This document shows, piece by piece, positions 54,542 to 62,253 of a DNA stretch of 64,000 nt. The position numbers were made by a program, and so were the translations under genes. The stretch comes from Streptomyces sp. NBC_01669. Lineage in GTDB: Bacteria; Actinomycetota; Actinomycetes; Streptomycetales; Streptomycetaceae. The notes beneath the pieces are model-generated. The model searched no databases, was not told the origin of the DNA, and saw nothing but the letters and a program-made list of their open reading frames with translations. The stretch spans positions 7,028,501 through 7,092,500 of the forward strand of contig NZ_JAPEQG010000001.1 in NCBI RefSeq assembly GCF_026339735.1. The letters are read 5' to 3'. The number at the start of each line of letters is the position of its first letter. Positions within the stretch are counted from its first letter, which is position 1.

Positions 54542-55609
54542 ATGCCTGCCACCGCCGCACTTCATCTGGCCGCCGAGATCGGCGGTCCGCCCCACTACGA
54601 CGCCCCGCACTACACCGCGCTCGCCCAGCTGGCCGAGCGCGGGACCCTCGACTTCGTCACCCTCGGCGACTCGTTCGCCCGCCCCGGGCTCGACGCGCTC
54701 GCCGTGCTCTCCCGGGTCGCGCCCGCCACCCGCCGGATCGGGCTGGTGCCGACCGTCACCACCACCCACACCGAGCCGTTCCACGTCTCGTCCGCCGTGG
54801 CCACCCTGGACTGGGTGAGCCGCGGCCGGGCGGGCTGGAGCGCCGAGGTGTCGACGACCGGAGCCGAGGCCCGGCTCTTCGGCCGGCGGCCCGCCGCACC
54901 CGCCGCGGACCTGTGGCGCGAGGCCGCCGACACCGCCGAGGTCGGCGCCCGGCTCTGGGACAGCTGGGAGGACGACGCGGAGATCCGTGACGTCGCCACC
55001 GGGCGCTTCATCGACCGCGCCAAGCTGCACTACGTCGACTTCGAGGGCGCCACCTTCACCGTCCGCGGACCCGCCATCGTGCCCCGGCCCCCGCAGGGCC
55101 ACCCGGTCACCGTCATCGACGGGACGGGCGGACCGAGCCAGGACGCCGCCGCCCGCCACGCCGATGTCGTGCTCGTACGGGCCACCACGCCCGAGCAGGC
55201 CGCAGGCATCCGGGCGGAGGTACGGCGCCGTGCCGCGACGTATGGTCGCGACCCCGACGCCCTGCGGGTGCTGGTGGCGCTCACCGTGGATCTCGGGGAC
55301 GCCGAGACCGTACCCGAACCCGGTCCGGAGAGCGGACCGCGGCTCGCCGCCAGGGGCTCGTACTACCGCGGTGGCCCGGTCGACCTCGCCGAACTCATCG
55401 GCCAGTGGCACCGGGGCGGAGCCGTCGACGGTTTCCACCTCACACCCATCACGCCCGCACGCGATCTCGAACGGATCGTCAACGGCACCGTGGCCCTGCT
55501 GCAGCACCGCAGCCTGTTCCGCACCTTCTACCCCGGGGGAACGCTCCGCGAGCACCTGGGGCTGGCGCGGCCGGCCAGCCGATACGTCCTCGCGGAGGGA
55601 CGAGCATGA
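54542..55609 (+). CDS. LLM-class flavin-dependent oxidoreductase
   Basis: A 355-residue luciferase-like TIM-barrel enzyme. Features: LAQLAERGTLDFVTLGDSFARPGLDALAVLSRVAPATRRIGLVPTVTTTHTEPFHVSSAVATLDWVSRGRAGWSAEVS and PPQGHPVTVIDGTGGPSQDAAARHADVVLVRA. Such enzymes use reduced FMN and O2 to break C-S or C-N bonds or to hydroxylate. The ATGA overlap with the next monooxygenase suggests that the two act in sequence. Confidence 0.9.
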   Translation: MPATAALHLAAEIGGPPHYDAPHYTALAQLAERGTLDFVTLGDSFARPGLDALAVLSRVAPATRRIGLVPTVTTTHTEPFHVSSAVATLDWVSRGRAGWSAEVSTTGAEARLFGRRPAAPAADLWREAADTAEVGARLWDSWEDDAEIRDVATGRFIDRAKLHYVDFEGATFTVRGPAIVPRPPQGHPVTVIDGTGGPSQDAAARHADVVLVRATTPEQAAGIRAEVRRRAATYGRDPDALRVLVALTVDLGDAETVPEPGPESGPRLAARGSYYRGGPVDLAELIGQWHRGGAVDGFHLTPITPARDLERIVNGTVALLQHRSLFRTFYPGGTLREHLGLARPASRYVLAEGRA

Positions 55610-56949
55610 CCGCACCGACGCAGAAGCAGATGCATCTCGCCGCCCACTTCCCCGGCGTGAACAACACCACCGTCTGGTCCGACCCCCGCTCGAAGAGCCA
55701 GATCGACTTCTCCTCCTTCGAGCACCTCGCCCGCACGGCGGAGCGCGGCAGGTTCGACTTCTTCTTCCTCGCGGAAGGGCTGCGGCTGCGCGAGCACAAC
55801 GGGCGGATCCACGACCTGGACGTGGTAGGCCGTCCCGAGTCCCTCACGGTGCTGAGCGCGCTGGCCGCCGTCACCGACCGGCTCGGGCTCGCCGCGACCG
55901 TCAACGCCACCTTCAACGAGCCCTACGAACTGGCACGCCGGCTCGCCACCCTCGATCACCTGAGCGCCGGCCGGGCCGCCTGGAACGTCGTCACCTCCTC
56001 CGACGCCTTCACCGGGGAGAACTTCCGGCGCGGCGGCTACCTCGACCGGGCCGACCTCCCCCAAGTTCTCGGCTCCGCTCGAACAGGGGGGACCCCCTAC
56101 ACCCGGGCCGCCGAGTTCGTCGCCACCGCCCGCGAACTGTGGGACACCTGGACTCCCGACGGGACCCCGCGCCCGTTCCGCCACCACGGGCAGCACTTCA
56201 CCATCGAGGGCGAGTTCACCGTCCCGCGCTCCCCGCAGGGTCACCCGGTCGTCATCCAGGCCGGAGACTCCGGGGAGGGCCGCGAGTTCGCCGCGTCCGC
56301 CGCCGACGTCATCTTCACCCGGCACGGAACCCTGGAGGCGGGCCGCACCTTCTACGCCGACGTCAAGGCGAGGCTGGCGAAGTACGGCCGGGAACCCGAC
56401 GAACTGAAGATCATGCCCGGGGTCACCTTCGTCCTCGGCGACAGCGACGCCGAGGCGCAGGAGCGTGCGGCCGAGATCCGGCTCCAGCAGATCTCCCCGC
56501 AGAACGCGATCCTCGCCCTGGAGCAGATCTGGGGCCGTGACCTCTCCTCGTACGATCCCGACGGGCCGCTCCCCGAGATCGACCCGGTCCCCGATTCGAC
56601 TCTGGTGCAGGGCCGGGTCAGGATCGGTGACCAGCTTGAGGTGGCCGCCCGGTGGCGCGCGCTGTCGCAGGCCAAGGGGCTGTCCATCCGGCAGACGGTG
56701 ATCGAGACGACCGGCCGGCAGTCGTTCATCGGCAGCCCGGAGACGGTCGCCGCGGAACTGATCGAGTTCGTCTCGACCGACGCGGCCGACGGTTTCATCC
56801 TCGTACCGCATCTCACGCCGGGCGGCCTCGACGACTTCGTCGACCGGGTCGTCCCGCTCCTCCAAGAACGCGGAGCCTTCCGCTCCGAATACACCGGTTC
56901 CACTCTGCGGTCGCATCTCGGGCTGACCGAGCCGGTGTGGAAAGGTTGA
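55606..56949 (+). CDS. NtaA/SnaA/DszA-family FMN-dependent monooxygenase
   Basis: A 447-residue luciferase-like enzyme of the group containing nitrilotriacetate, pristinamycin IIA and dibenzothiophene-sulfone monooxygenases. Key stretches are RGRFDFFFLAEGLRLREHNG, AATVNATFNEPYELARRLATLDHLSAGRAAWNVVTSSD, ARELWDTWTPDGTPRPFRHHGQHFTIEGEFTVPRSPQGHPVVIQAGDSGEGREFAA and LTPGGLDDFVDRVVPLLQERG. Residues about 151-164 (LPQVLGSARTGGTP) are encoded by a palindromic repeat inserted in frame. FMNH2 must come from a separate reductase, not seen here. Confidence 0.92.
   Translation: MTAPTQKQMHLAAHFPGVNNTTVWSDPRSKSQIDFSSFEHLARTAERGRFDFFFLAEGLRLREHNGRIHDLDVVGRPESLTVLSALAAVTDRLGLAATVNATFNEPYELARRLATLDHLSAGRAAWNVVTSSDAFTGENFRRGGYLDRADLPQVLGSARTGGTPYTRAAEFVATARELWDTWTPDGTPRPFRHHGQHFTIEGEFTVPRSPQGHPVVIQAGDSGEGREFAASAADVIFTRHGTLEAGRTFYADVKARLAKYGREPDELKIMPGVTFVLGDSDAEAQERAAEIRLQQISPQNAILALEQIWGRDLSSYDPDGPLPEIDPVPDSTLVQGRVRIGDQLEVAARWRALSQAKGLSIRQTVIETTGRQSFIGSPETVAAELIEFVSTDAADGFILVPHLTPGGLDDFVDRVVPLLQERGAFRSEYTGSTLRSHLGLTEPVWKG
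56056..56096 (+). repeat. Palindromic interspersed repeat, copy 2 (inside monooxygenase gene)
   Basis: Begins CTCCCCCAAGTTCTCGGC, with GCTCGAAC and a G6 run opposite the C5 run, so the transcript can fold into a hairpin. It shares block order with copy 1 at 44731 in the opposite orientation. Confidence 0.65.
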
Positions 56950-56953
56950 TCGC

Positions 56954-57751
56954 ATGAGTACGGACGCACAGCAGGCAGCCCAGGACTGGATCCACTGGCA
57001 CGAGGAGCGCACGGCCACGGTCTCGGCGCCCTACGGACCGCTCTCCCTCACCGGTACCCACTGGCTCTCCGACTACCCGGAGGGTCGAATCCCGGCCCTT
57101 CCCGGGCAGTGGCGTGAGGACGGCGACGAACTGGTGCTCACGGCCGTTGTCGAGGACGGGCTCACCGTCGACGGGAAGCCGTTCACCGGCGAGGCGCGGC
57201 TCACCGCGGACCGCGGCCCGATCGACGAGTCCCGCGTCGCGCACGGCGAGCGCCGGCTGGTCGTGCTGAGCCGCGAAGGGCTCTGGGCCGTACGGGACTT
57301 CGACCCGGACTCCCCGGCACGTAAGGCCTTCCGTGCCATCGACGCGACGCCGTACGACGCCCGCTGGGCGCTGTCCGGCACCTTCCGCCCGTACGCCACC
57401 GCCCGCACGGTCCGGGTCGAGAACGCCGACGGTGTCGAGCGGGGGCTCGGCCTCGGCGGCGAGATCGCCTTCGAGGTGGACGGCACCGAGTACACGCTTC
57501 AGGTCGCGGTCGAGCACGACGGCTCGCTCTGGGCGGTCTTCGCCGACGCCACCAGCGGGAACAGCAGCTACCGCTTCCGCTTCCTGCGGCCGGCCGCGCC
57601 GGCCGAGGACGGCAGTGTGACCGTCGACCTCAACCGCGCGCTGCTGCCGCCGTGCGCCTTCGCCGACCACTTCATCTGCCCCTTCCCGCCGCCCGGCAAC
57701 ACCCTGCCGGTCGCTGTCGCGGCGGGGGAGCGGAACCGGATCGACCACTGA
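56954..57751 (+). CDS. DUF1684 domain-containing protein
   Basis: A 265-residue protein of the DUF1684 family: WIHWHEERTATVSAPYGPLSLTGTHWLSDYPEG at the N-terminus, then a beta-rich fold and the conserved close LNRALLPPCAFADHFICPFPPPGNTLPVAVAAGER. It begins four bases after the monooxygenase stop, so it is the last gene of the operon. No catalytic role has been established for the family that I can rely on. A terminator follows. Confidence 0.9.
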   Translation: MSTDAQQAAQDWIHWHEERTATVSAPYGPLSLTGTHWLSDYPEGRIPALPGQWREDGDELVLTAVVEDGLTVDGKPFTGEARLTADRGPIDESRVAHGERRLVVLSREGLWAVRDFDPDSPARKAFRAIDATPYDARWALSGTFRPYATARTVRVENADGVERGLGLGGEIAFEVDGTEYTLQVAVEHDGSLWAVFADATSGNSSYRFRFLRPAAPAEDGSVTVDLNRALLPPCAFADHFICPFPPPGNTLPVAVAAGERNRIDH

Positions 57752-57775
57752 CGCACCACCGCACCCGATCGGTTC

Positions 57776-57807
57776 AGGCCCCGGCAACCCGCGCGCTGCC
57801 GGGGCCT
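57776..57807 (+). terminator. Terminator after the DUF1684 gene
   Basis: AGGCCCCGGCA (57776-57786) and its exact complement (57797-57807), 10-nt loop, then TTG. The remaining 215 bp up to the protease gene contain no ORF that I trust. Confidence 0.78.
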
Positions 57808-58024
57808 TTGCGGGCGAGCGGTGGGAGGGACGCGGCCCGTTGCGGTGAGCTCAGGCCAAAGGGCCCTCTTGCGCAAGAAGTTGACGCCTTGAATACTCCC
57901 GAGCAGCGCTTGTCAGGAGCACGTCGCATCCGAAATGCGGAGACGCGACCGTGCCCCCGACTGCGCCTCACGGGTCCGACCACCCCACAGGCGGACCCCC
58001 GTTTCCCCTCGGGAGGAATGACAA

Positions 58025-58924
58025 GTGAGGAACAAGCGCACCACCCCCCTCAGCGCCACAGCGAGACGAAGCCGGATCGTCGCGGTCGCCGCGGGCCTGG
58101 TTGCCGTCGCCGCAATCGCCGTCCCCAGCGCCCAGGCCGACTCCACCACGACATTCAGCGCCAACCAGCTCTCCGCCGCCAGTGATGCGGTGCTCGGCGC
58201 CGACATCGCCGGTACCGCCTGGAACATAGACCCGGCGACCAAGACCCTCGTCGTCACCGCCGACAGCACGGTCACCCAGGCCGAGATCAAGCAGATCAAG
58301 AAGTCCGCCGGCGCCAATGCGGGCGCCCTGCGCATCGAGCGCACATCCGGCACCTTCAGCAAGCTGCTCTCCGGCGGCGACGCCATCTACGCCCCCGGCT
58401 GGCGCTGCTCCCTCGGCTTCAACGTCCGCAGCGGCAGCACGTACTACTTCCTGACCGCCGGTCACTGCACCGACGGCAACCCGCCCTGGTACACCAACTC
58501 GTCGAACTCGACGTACATCGGCCCGACGGTCGGATCCAGCTTCCCGACCAATGACTACGGCCTGGTGCGGTACGACAACACCTCCGTCGCCCACGCGGGT
58601 ACCGTCGGCAGCCAGGACATCACCAGCGCGGCCAACGCCACGGTCGGCATGTCCGTCACCCGTCGCGGCTCCACCACCGGCATCCACAGCGGATCCGTCA
58701 CCGGTCTCAACGCCACGGTCAACTACGGCGGCGGAGACATCGTCTACGGCATGATCAAGACGAATGTCTGTGCGGAGCCAGGCGACTCCGGCGGTCCCCT
58801 CTACTCCGGGACGAAGGCGATCGGACTGACCTCGGGCGGCAGCGGCAACTGCAGCTCCGGCGGTACGACGTACTTCCAGCCGGTCACCGAGGCGCTCAGC
58901 GCATACGGCGTCAGCGTCTACTGA
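58025..58924 (+). CDS. sprB: Streptogrisin B-type secreted serine protease (S1 family)
   Basis: A 299-residue preproprotease. A Sec/Tat-type signal (RRSRIVAVAAGLVAVAAIAVPSAQA, cleavage near residue 38) is followed by the alpha-lytic-type propeptide (FSANQLSAASDAVLGADIAGTAWNID). The mature enzyme should start at LSGGDAIYAP (residue 115), giving 185 residues, exactly streptogrisin B length. Catalytic residues: His147 (TAGHC), Asp177 (NDYGLV), Ser255 (EPGDSGGPL); disulfide cysteines are present. GGGAGGA precedes GTG 58025. The closest known protein from memory is S. griseus protease B. Confidence 0.95.
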   Translation: MRNKRTTPLSATARRSRIVAVAAGLVAVAAIAVPSAQADSTTTFSANQLSAASDAVLGADIAGTAWNIDPATKTLVVTADSTVTQAEIKQIKKSAGANAGALRIERTSGTFSKLLSGGDAIYAPGWRCSLGFNVRSGSTYYFLTAGHCTDGNPPWYTNSSNSTYIGPTVGSSFPTNDYGLVRYDNTSVAHAGTVGSQDITSAANATVGMSVTRRGSTTGIHSGSVTGLNATVNYGGGDIVYGMIKTNVCAEPGDSGGPLYSGTKAIGLTSGGSGNCSSGGTTYFQPVTEALSAYGVSVY

Positions 58925-58952
58925 CGCACCGGCACCCGATCGCACACATGAC

Positions 58953-58985
58953 GGAGCCCTCGCCCGAATTCCGGGCGGGGGCTCC
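58953..58985 (+). terminator. Terminator after the protease gene
   Basis: A 14-bp stem, GGAGCCCTCGCCCG (58953-58966) with CGGGCGGGGGCTCC (58972-58985), one G-U pair and a 5-nt loop. Confidence 0.78.
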
Positions 58986-59058
58986 CGCACACCCCGCGGC
59001 TTTTGAGAGGATGTGGGGGAGGTCGGTCGCGCAGGAACAACGGGGGCGGATGCTGTGC

Positions 59059-59108
59059 CTCCCGGAGGGATGTCTCCGGGAACCCCCGGAGACACTCCAG
59101 GGGGTTCC
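59059..59108 (+). promoter_or_regulatory. Leader with mutually exclusive hairpins before the SLOG gene
   Basis: Four segments can pair in alternative ways. TCCCGGAG (59059-59066) pairs with CTCCGGGA (59073-59080). TGTCTCCGGG (59070-59079) pairs with CCCGGAGACA (59084-59093). GGAACCCCCGGAG (59078-59090) pairs with CTCC-AG-GGGGGTTCC (59094-59108). The last hairpin buries the Shine-Dalgarno AGGGGGG (59098-59104), so 1:2 plus 3:4 would be OFF and 2:3 would be ON. This is a switch-like layout; ligand unknown. Confidence 0.5.
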
Positions 59109-59113
59109 AGTCC

Positions 59114-59593
59114 GTGAAACGCATCGGAGTGACCGGCCATCGCAGCATTCCCGAGGAGGCACACGCCCATGTGCTGGCCGGGATCCGGGCGGCGCTCTGC
59201 GGGCTCGACGGCTCCCTGGAAGCCCTCTCCAGCCTGGCCGTGGGCGCGGATCAGCTCTTCGCCGACCTGGCACTCGCCCACGGGGCCGAACTGACCGTCG
59301 TCATCCCCAGTGGGGACTACGAGACATCGTTCGCCGCCGGCGCCGAACGGGCCCGCTACCGGAGCCTCAAGGGCCGGGCGGCCCGGGAGGTGCTGCTGGA
59401 CTTCCCGCACTCCACCGACGAGGCGTACTACGCCGCGGGCGCCTATATCGCCGATCACTGCGACCGGCTGCTCGCAGTGTGGGACGGCCGGCCGGCCCGC
59501 GGCTTCGGCGGCACGGGCGACATCGTGACGTACGCGCGGACGCTCGGCCGCCCGGTCACGGTGATCTGGCGCGACGGGGTCGAGCGCGCCTGA
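59114..59593 (+). CDS. SLOG-superfamily (LOG/DprA-like Rossmann) protein
   Basis: A 159-residue single-domain protein. It opens MKRIGVTGHRSIPEEAHAHVLAGI, then LEALSSLAVGADQLFADLALAHGAELTVVIPSGDYETSF and STDEAYYAAGAYIADHCDRLLAVWDGRPARGFGGTGDIVTYARTLGRPVTVIW. A GxxGHR loop, SLAxGAD helix and GGTGD loop are the nucleotide-binding pattern of SLOG domains, proposed sensors or processors of nucleotide signals in conflict systems. GTG 59114 has AGGGGGG nine bases upstream. It converges with the SLATT-like gene at 59620, a pairing that supports the call. Confidence 0.8.
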   Translation: MKRIGVTGHRSIPEEAHAHVLAGIRAALCGLDGSLEALSSLAVGADQLFADLALAHGAELTVVIPSGDYETSFAAGAERARYRSLKGRAAREVLLDFPHSTDEAYYAAGAYIADHCDRLLAVWDGRPARGFGGTGDIVTYARTLGRPVTVIWRDGVERA

Positions 59594-59619
59594 TCCGACG
59601 TCATCTCACCGGCCTCGCC

Positions 59620-60549
59620 TCACATGCGGTGCCGGGCCAGCCAGTCGGTGTGTTCGGGGGAGACGATCCGCTCGGTCTCGAAGACCGCGACCGGCCACTG
59701 CCGTTCGGTCAGGCTGGTCTCCATGGCGGCCTGCATCGACTCCAGGTCCTTCTCGACCAGCGAGTGCGCGGATATCAGCGGGTGATGGCGGCGCATCTCG
59801 TTCCATGCGAGGCAGGCGGCCGCTGCCGCCGAGAGCGCCCCCGTCAGGGCGAAGGACCGGGCAGTCCCGAACGTCTGCAGCAGGCTGAGCGTCAGCGCCG
59901 GGGTGGTCAATGCGGCGATGGCGCTCGACCAGACGAACGCGCCGCGCCGCGAAACCTGCTGGCGCCTGCGGTACCAGCGCCGCTGTTCGATCAGCCGGTC
60001 CCGTACGTACGTCTCCTTGCGGACCGTGAACGCCCTGCTCCGTAGCTCTCGCATGGACTCCGTGATGAGCCCGCTGCCGGCATCGTTCATCTCGTCCCGG
60101 GGGTCCACCCAGCCGACCTTCCTGAGCTCCTGCAGACCCTCCTCGAGCCGGTTGGCGAACACCGCTTCCGGGTGCTGGGTACCGGTGTCGAACGGGGAGC
60201 CGTGGACGGCGTAGCGCCAGCACATCGACTTGATGAACTCGGCGGCGGAGCGGTTCAGTTGCCAATGCGACTTTGCTTTGCGCCGGGAAGCGACATACGT
60301 CGTGACCAGAACCCCGAGATAGGCCAACGCGCCGACGGCGTCGAGCAGTTGGAATGAGCCACCGATGCTGCCGTGCCACGGCAGGGCCGCCGGAACGGCA
60401 CCCACCACGAGCAGGATCAGCTGGCCGCGGGTCGTATTGACCGCCTCCCGCTGACGTGCGATGGCGATGGCGTCCGTGTGGTGGAAGAGCGCCGGGAGGT
60501 CCTCGCTCCTGAAGACCATGGACTGAAGCGGTCCGGGAATCGCCGTCAT
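59620..60549 (-). CDS. DUF4231/SLATT-family membrane protein (tandem 2TM units)
   Basis: A 309-residue membrane protein with two separate helix pairs: residues about 42-86 (LILLVVGAVPAALPW and LLDAVGALAYLGVLVTTYVAS) and about 216-262 (AFVWSSAIAALTTPALTLSLL and ALTGALSAAAAACLAWNEMRR). Between them lie soluble helices (HWQLNRSAAEFIKSMCWRYAVHGSPFDTG ... RLIEQRRWYRRRQQVSRRG). That matches DUF4231/SLATT_3-SLATT_1 tandem proteins, predicted pore-forming effectors paired with SLOG or nucleotide-second-messenger enzymes. ATG 60549 has GGGG six bases upstream. The frame extends much further but only across non-coding sequence. Confidence 0.8.
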   Translation of the reverse strand: MTAIPGPLQSMVFRSEDLPALFHHTDAIAIARQREAVNTTRGQLILLVVGAVPAALPWHGSIGGSFQLLDAVGALAYLGVLVTTYVASRRKAKSHWQLNRSAAEFIKSMCWRYAVHGSPFDTGTQHPEAVFANRLEEGLQELRKVGWVDPRDEMNDAGSGLITESMRELRSRAFTVRKETYVRDRLIEQRRWYRRRQQVSRRGAFVWSSAIAALTTPALTLSLLQTFGTARSFALTGALSAAAAACLAWNEMRRHHPLISAHSLVEKDLESMQAAMETSLTERQWPVAVFETERIVSPEHTDWLARHRM

Positions 60550-60870
60550 GTTCACCCCGTCTGCAGTTTTGGACTTGCTCGTTCGGCCAGGCGGATGGCC
60601 TGTCCGGCCCGGCCGGAAGGTCTGGAAGGCCCCTGTGCGGTGCCCGGGGCGCACGCGTGCGTGGGCGGAGGCCGACCGGGTGCACGAGAGTAGAGTCGCC
60701 CGCCCGGACACTGCAATGGTGCCCTGGGCGACGACTGCTTCCCCGGATGTGGATCCGGTCGCTCTCGTGCGATCCGAAACGCTGTGGCATGGTTGGTCAA
60801 CTTGCTTTTGTTGCAGGCGAGTTCCCCATTGGTGGTGTCCGGGTCTCGCCTCTCGCCGGGGGGAGCGAAG
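60550..60870 (+). promoter_or_regulatory. Divergent promoter region with the shared -10/CCGGACACTGCA box
   Basis: A -10-like TAGAGT (60691-60696), then seven bases, then CCGGACACTGCA (60704-60715), the same arrangement as before fxsA. No good -35 is seen, so an activator may be needed. Perfect palindromes TCCGGCC-C-GGCCGGA (60603-60617) and CGCACGCGTGCG (60650-60661) lie upstream. Confidence 0.5.
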
Positions 60871-61581
60871 GTGCAGGAAACGAACGAGGGCGACGTTCAG
60901 TCGCCGGCCGGTGCCCAACGGAGGATCCGACGAAGCCCACTGCTGTTCACCACACCCCTCGTGCTGCTCGCACTGCTCACCGCGATCCTTCTCTGGGAAG
61001 TGATCCGCTCCAACATCACAGCCGAGGCGCAGACCGAATGGCCGTGGCGCCTGCACCTGCTCGACATGGACGCCCTGGGCAGTCTGCTGGCCGTCGCCGG
61101 TGGCGCGGTCCTGGCCAGGGCGCAGTACGCCCGCACGGTGCGGCCGTATCTGGGCTGGCGCGGATCCTGGCAGAAGGGGCATCTGAAGGAGGACGCGTCC
61201 GCGTGGCGCGTCGGCGTGCTCAACGGCGGGCAGCACCTTGCCGTGATCGACACTTGGGACTGCCGCCTCGTCCTGGCCGGGCAGGCCGACTCCGCCGATG
61301 CGCAGTGGGTCGATCTCGACGAGGCCGTGACCGAACTGACCGCTGCCGGGCTCGTCGTCGCACAGGACTTCCAGATCATCCGCTTCGGGACGGGCTTCCC
61401 TCTGGTGGGCACCGGGGGATACGAAACGGTGCTGGTGGGTGCCTTCTCGAAGCGGTTCGTCCGTGACGTCGAGGCGTTGTACCTGCGGTTCAGGGTCACC
61501 GATGTCGTGGGTGACACCCACGAGCGTGTCCTGGACTGCATGAAGGGGGCGAGGACGGATCTCAACGCCCCGCTCGACTGA
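60871..61581 (+). CDS. Orphan 2TM membrane protein with C-terminal soluble domain
   Basis: A 236-residue protein with no recognised family. Two helices near the N-terminus (SPLLFTTPLVLLALLTAILLW, about residues 24-44; LLDMDALGSLLAVAGGAVLA, about 64-83) are followed by about 140 soluble residues, predicted beta-rich (YLGWRGSWQKGHLKEDASAWRVGVLNGGQHLAVIDTWDCRLVL ... GTGGYETVLVGAFSKRFVRDVEALYLRFRVTDVVGD). Both termini should face the cytosol. GGGGGAG lies about five bases before GTG 60871. Short 2TM proteins beside SLOG/SLATT genes are often effectors; that is inference. Confidence 0.72.
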   Translation: MQETNEGDVQSPAGAQRRIRRSPLLFTTPLVLLALLTAILLWEVIRSNITAEAQTEWPWRLHLLDMDALGSLLAVAGGAVLARAQYARTVRPYLGWRGSWQKGHLKEDASAWRVGVLNGGQHLAVIDTWDCRLVLAGQADSADAQWVDLDEAVTELTAAGLVVAQDFQIIRFGTGFPLVGTGGYETVLVGAFSKRFVRDVEALYLRFRVTDVVGDTHERVLDCMKGARTDLNAPLD

Positions 61582-62058
61582 GAGTGCCCGGAAGCAGGCT
61601 TCGCGGCGTCGCGGTGGAGACAGCCGATGGGGGCGTTCGCGGACGGAACCGGCAGAACGTGGCGCCGGGCGGGTGAACGGAGCGGAAGTGGACACGCGGC
61701 ATCGCGCATCTGTCCTGAAGTCAAATCCACGTACCTTTCGCCGAAATCGGGGTGGCGCATCACCCGCCCTTGGTGCAGGGGCACCCCGCCGGCCCGCGCA
61801 CAGGCCGGCGAAGGGGAGGGCCCGGCCTTCCGGAACTGGCTCGTGTCATCCGCTTCGGCCTGCGCTTTCTCTCCTCACTCCGACGGTGGAATGTCGAGTC
61901 GTGTTCCGTCTGGCGTAATGCTGTGTGACAGCTGCGTTTCGTGCGACGTCGGCATTTGCCAAGCGCTGTCAGCGGAGTAAAGTCGTGCCGCCGGACACTG
62001 CATTTATGCAGTAGCCGGAAGCGTTTCAGTGTCCGGAACAATCCCATCAAGGACGGCC
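61582..62058 (+). promoter_or_regulatory. fxsA promoter/leader region with nested inverted repeats
   Basis: No gene is seen in this 477-bp gap. Near its end are TTGCCA (61956-61961), 16 bp, TAAAGT (61978-61983), then CCGGACACTGCA (61991-62002). CCGGACACTG (61991-62000) recurs inverted as CAGTGTCCGG (62027-62036), and inside lies CTGCAT-TT-ATGCAG (61998-62011). The leader can therefore fold or bind a dimer. Confidence 0.55.
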
Positions 62059-62223
62059 GTGAAGACCAACGAATCCACCTCATCCTTCGCCAATGCGAAG
62101 AGCCGTGTGCCGCTCGCCGAGATCGACATCCGTGGCGTCGAAGCCACCAGGAAGCTCGATCGGGTATTCAGCACGTCAACCGGCCGTTCCACCAAGGCGT
62201 CAACCTTCAGCTCGGCTCTCTGA
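62059..62223 (+). CDS. fxsA: FxsA: FxSxx-COOH cyclophane RiPP precursor
   Basis: A 54-residue precursor peptide (MKTNESTSSFANAKSRVPLAEIDI...) ending STFSSAL-stop, which fits the FxSxx-COOH signature (F-S-S-A-L). The leader contains a conserved-looking VPLAEIDIRGVEATRKLDRVF segment, the likely recognition site of the radical SAM partner. Known partners crosslink the aromatic ring to the Ser in the core. AAGGA lies five bases before GTG 62059; an in-frame GTG at 62029 with GGAAG is an alternative adding ten residues. The maturase gene begins 30 bp downstream. Confidence 0.88.
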   Translation: MKTNESTSSFANAKSRVPLAEIDIRGVEATRKLDRVFSTSTGRSTKASTFSSAL

Positions 62224-62253
62224 GTCGCGCCGCAAGGTGGCTAGACTGACGGA

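Noticed and set aside
59620..61695. 691-aa minus-strand open frame ending in the SLATT-like protein
   Set aside because: The upstream two thirds overlaps the promoter region and the convincing + strand gene at 60871; the protein signal starts at ATG 60549 with a Shine-Dalgarno.
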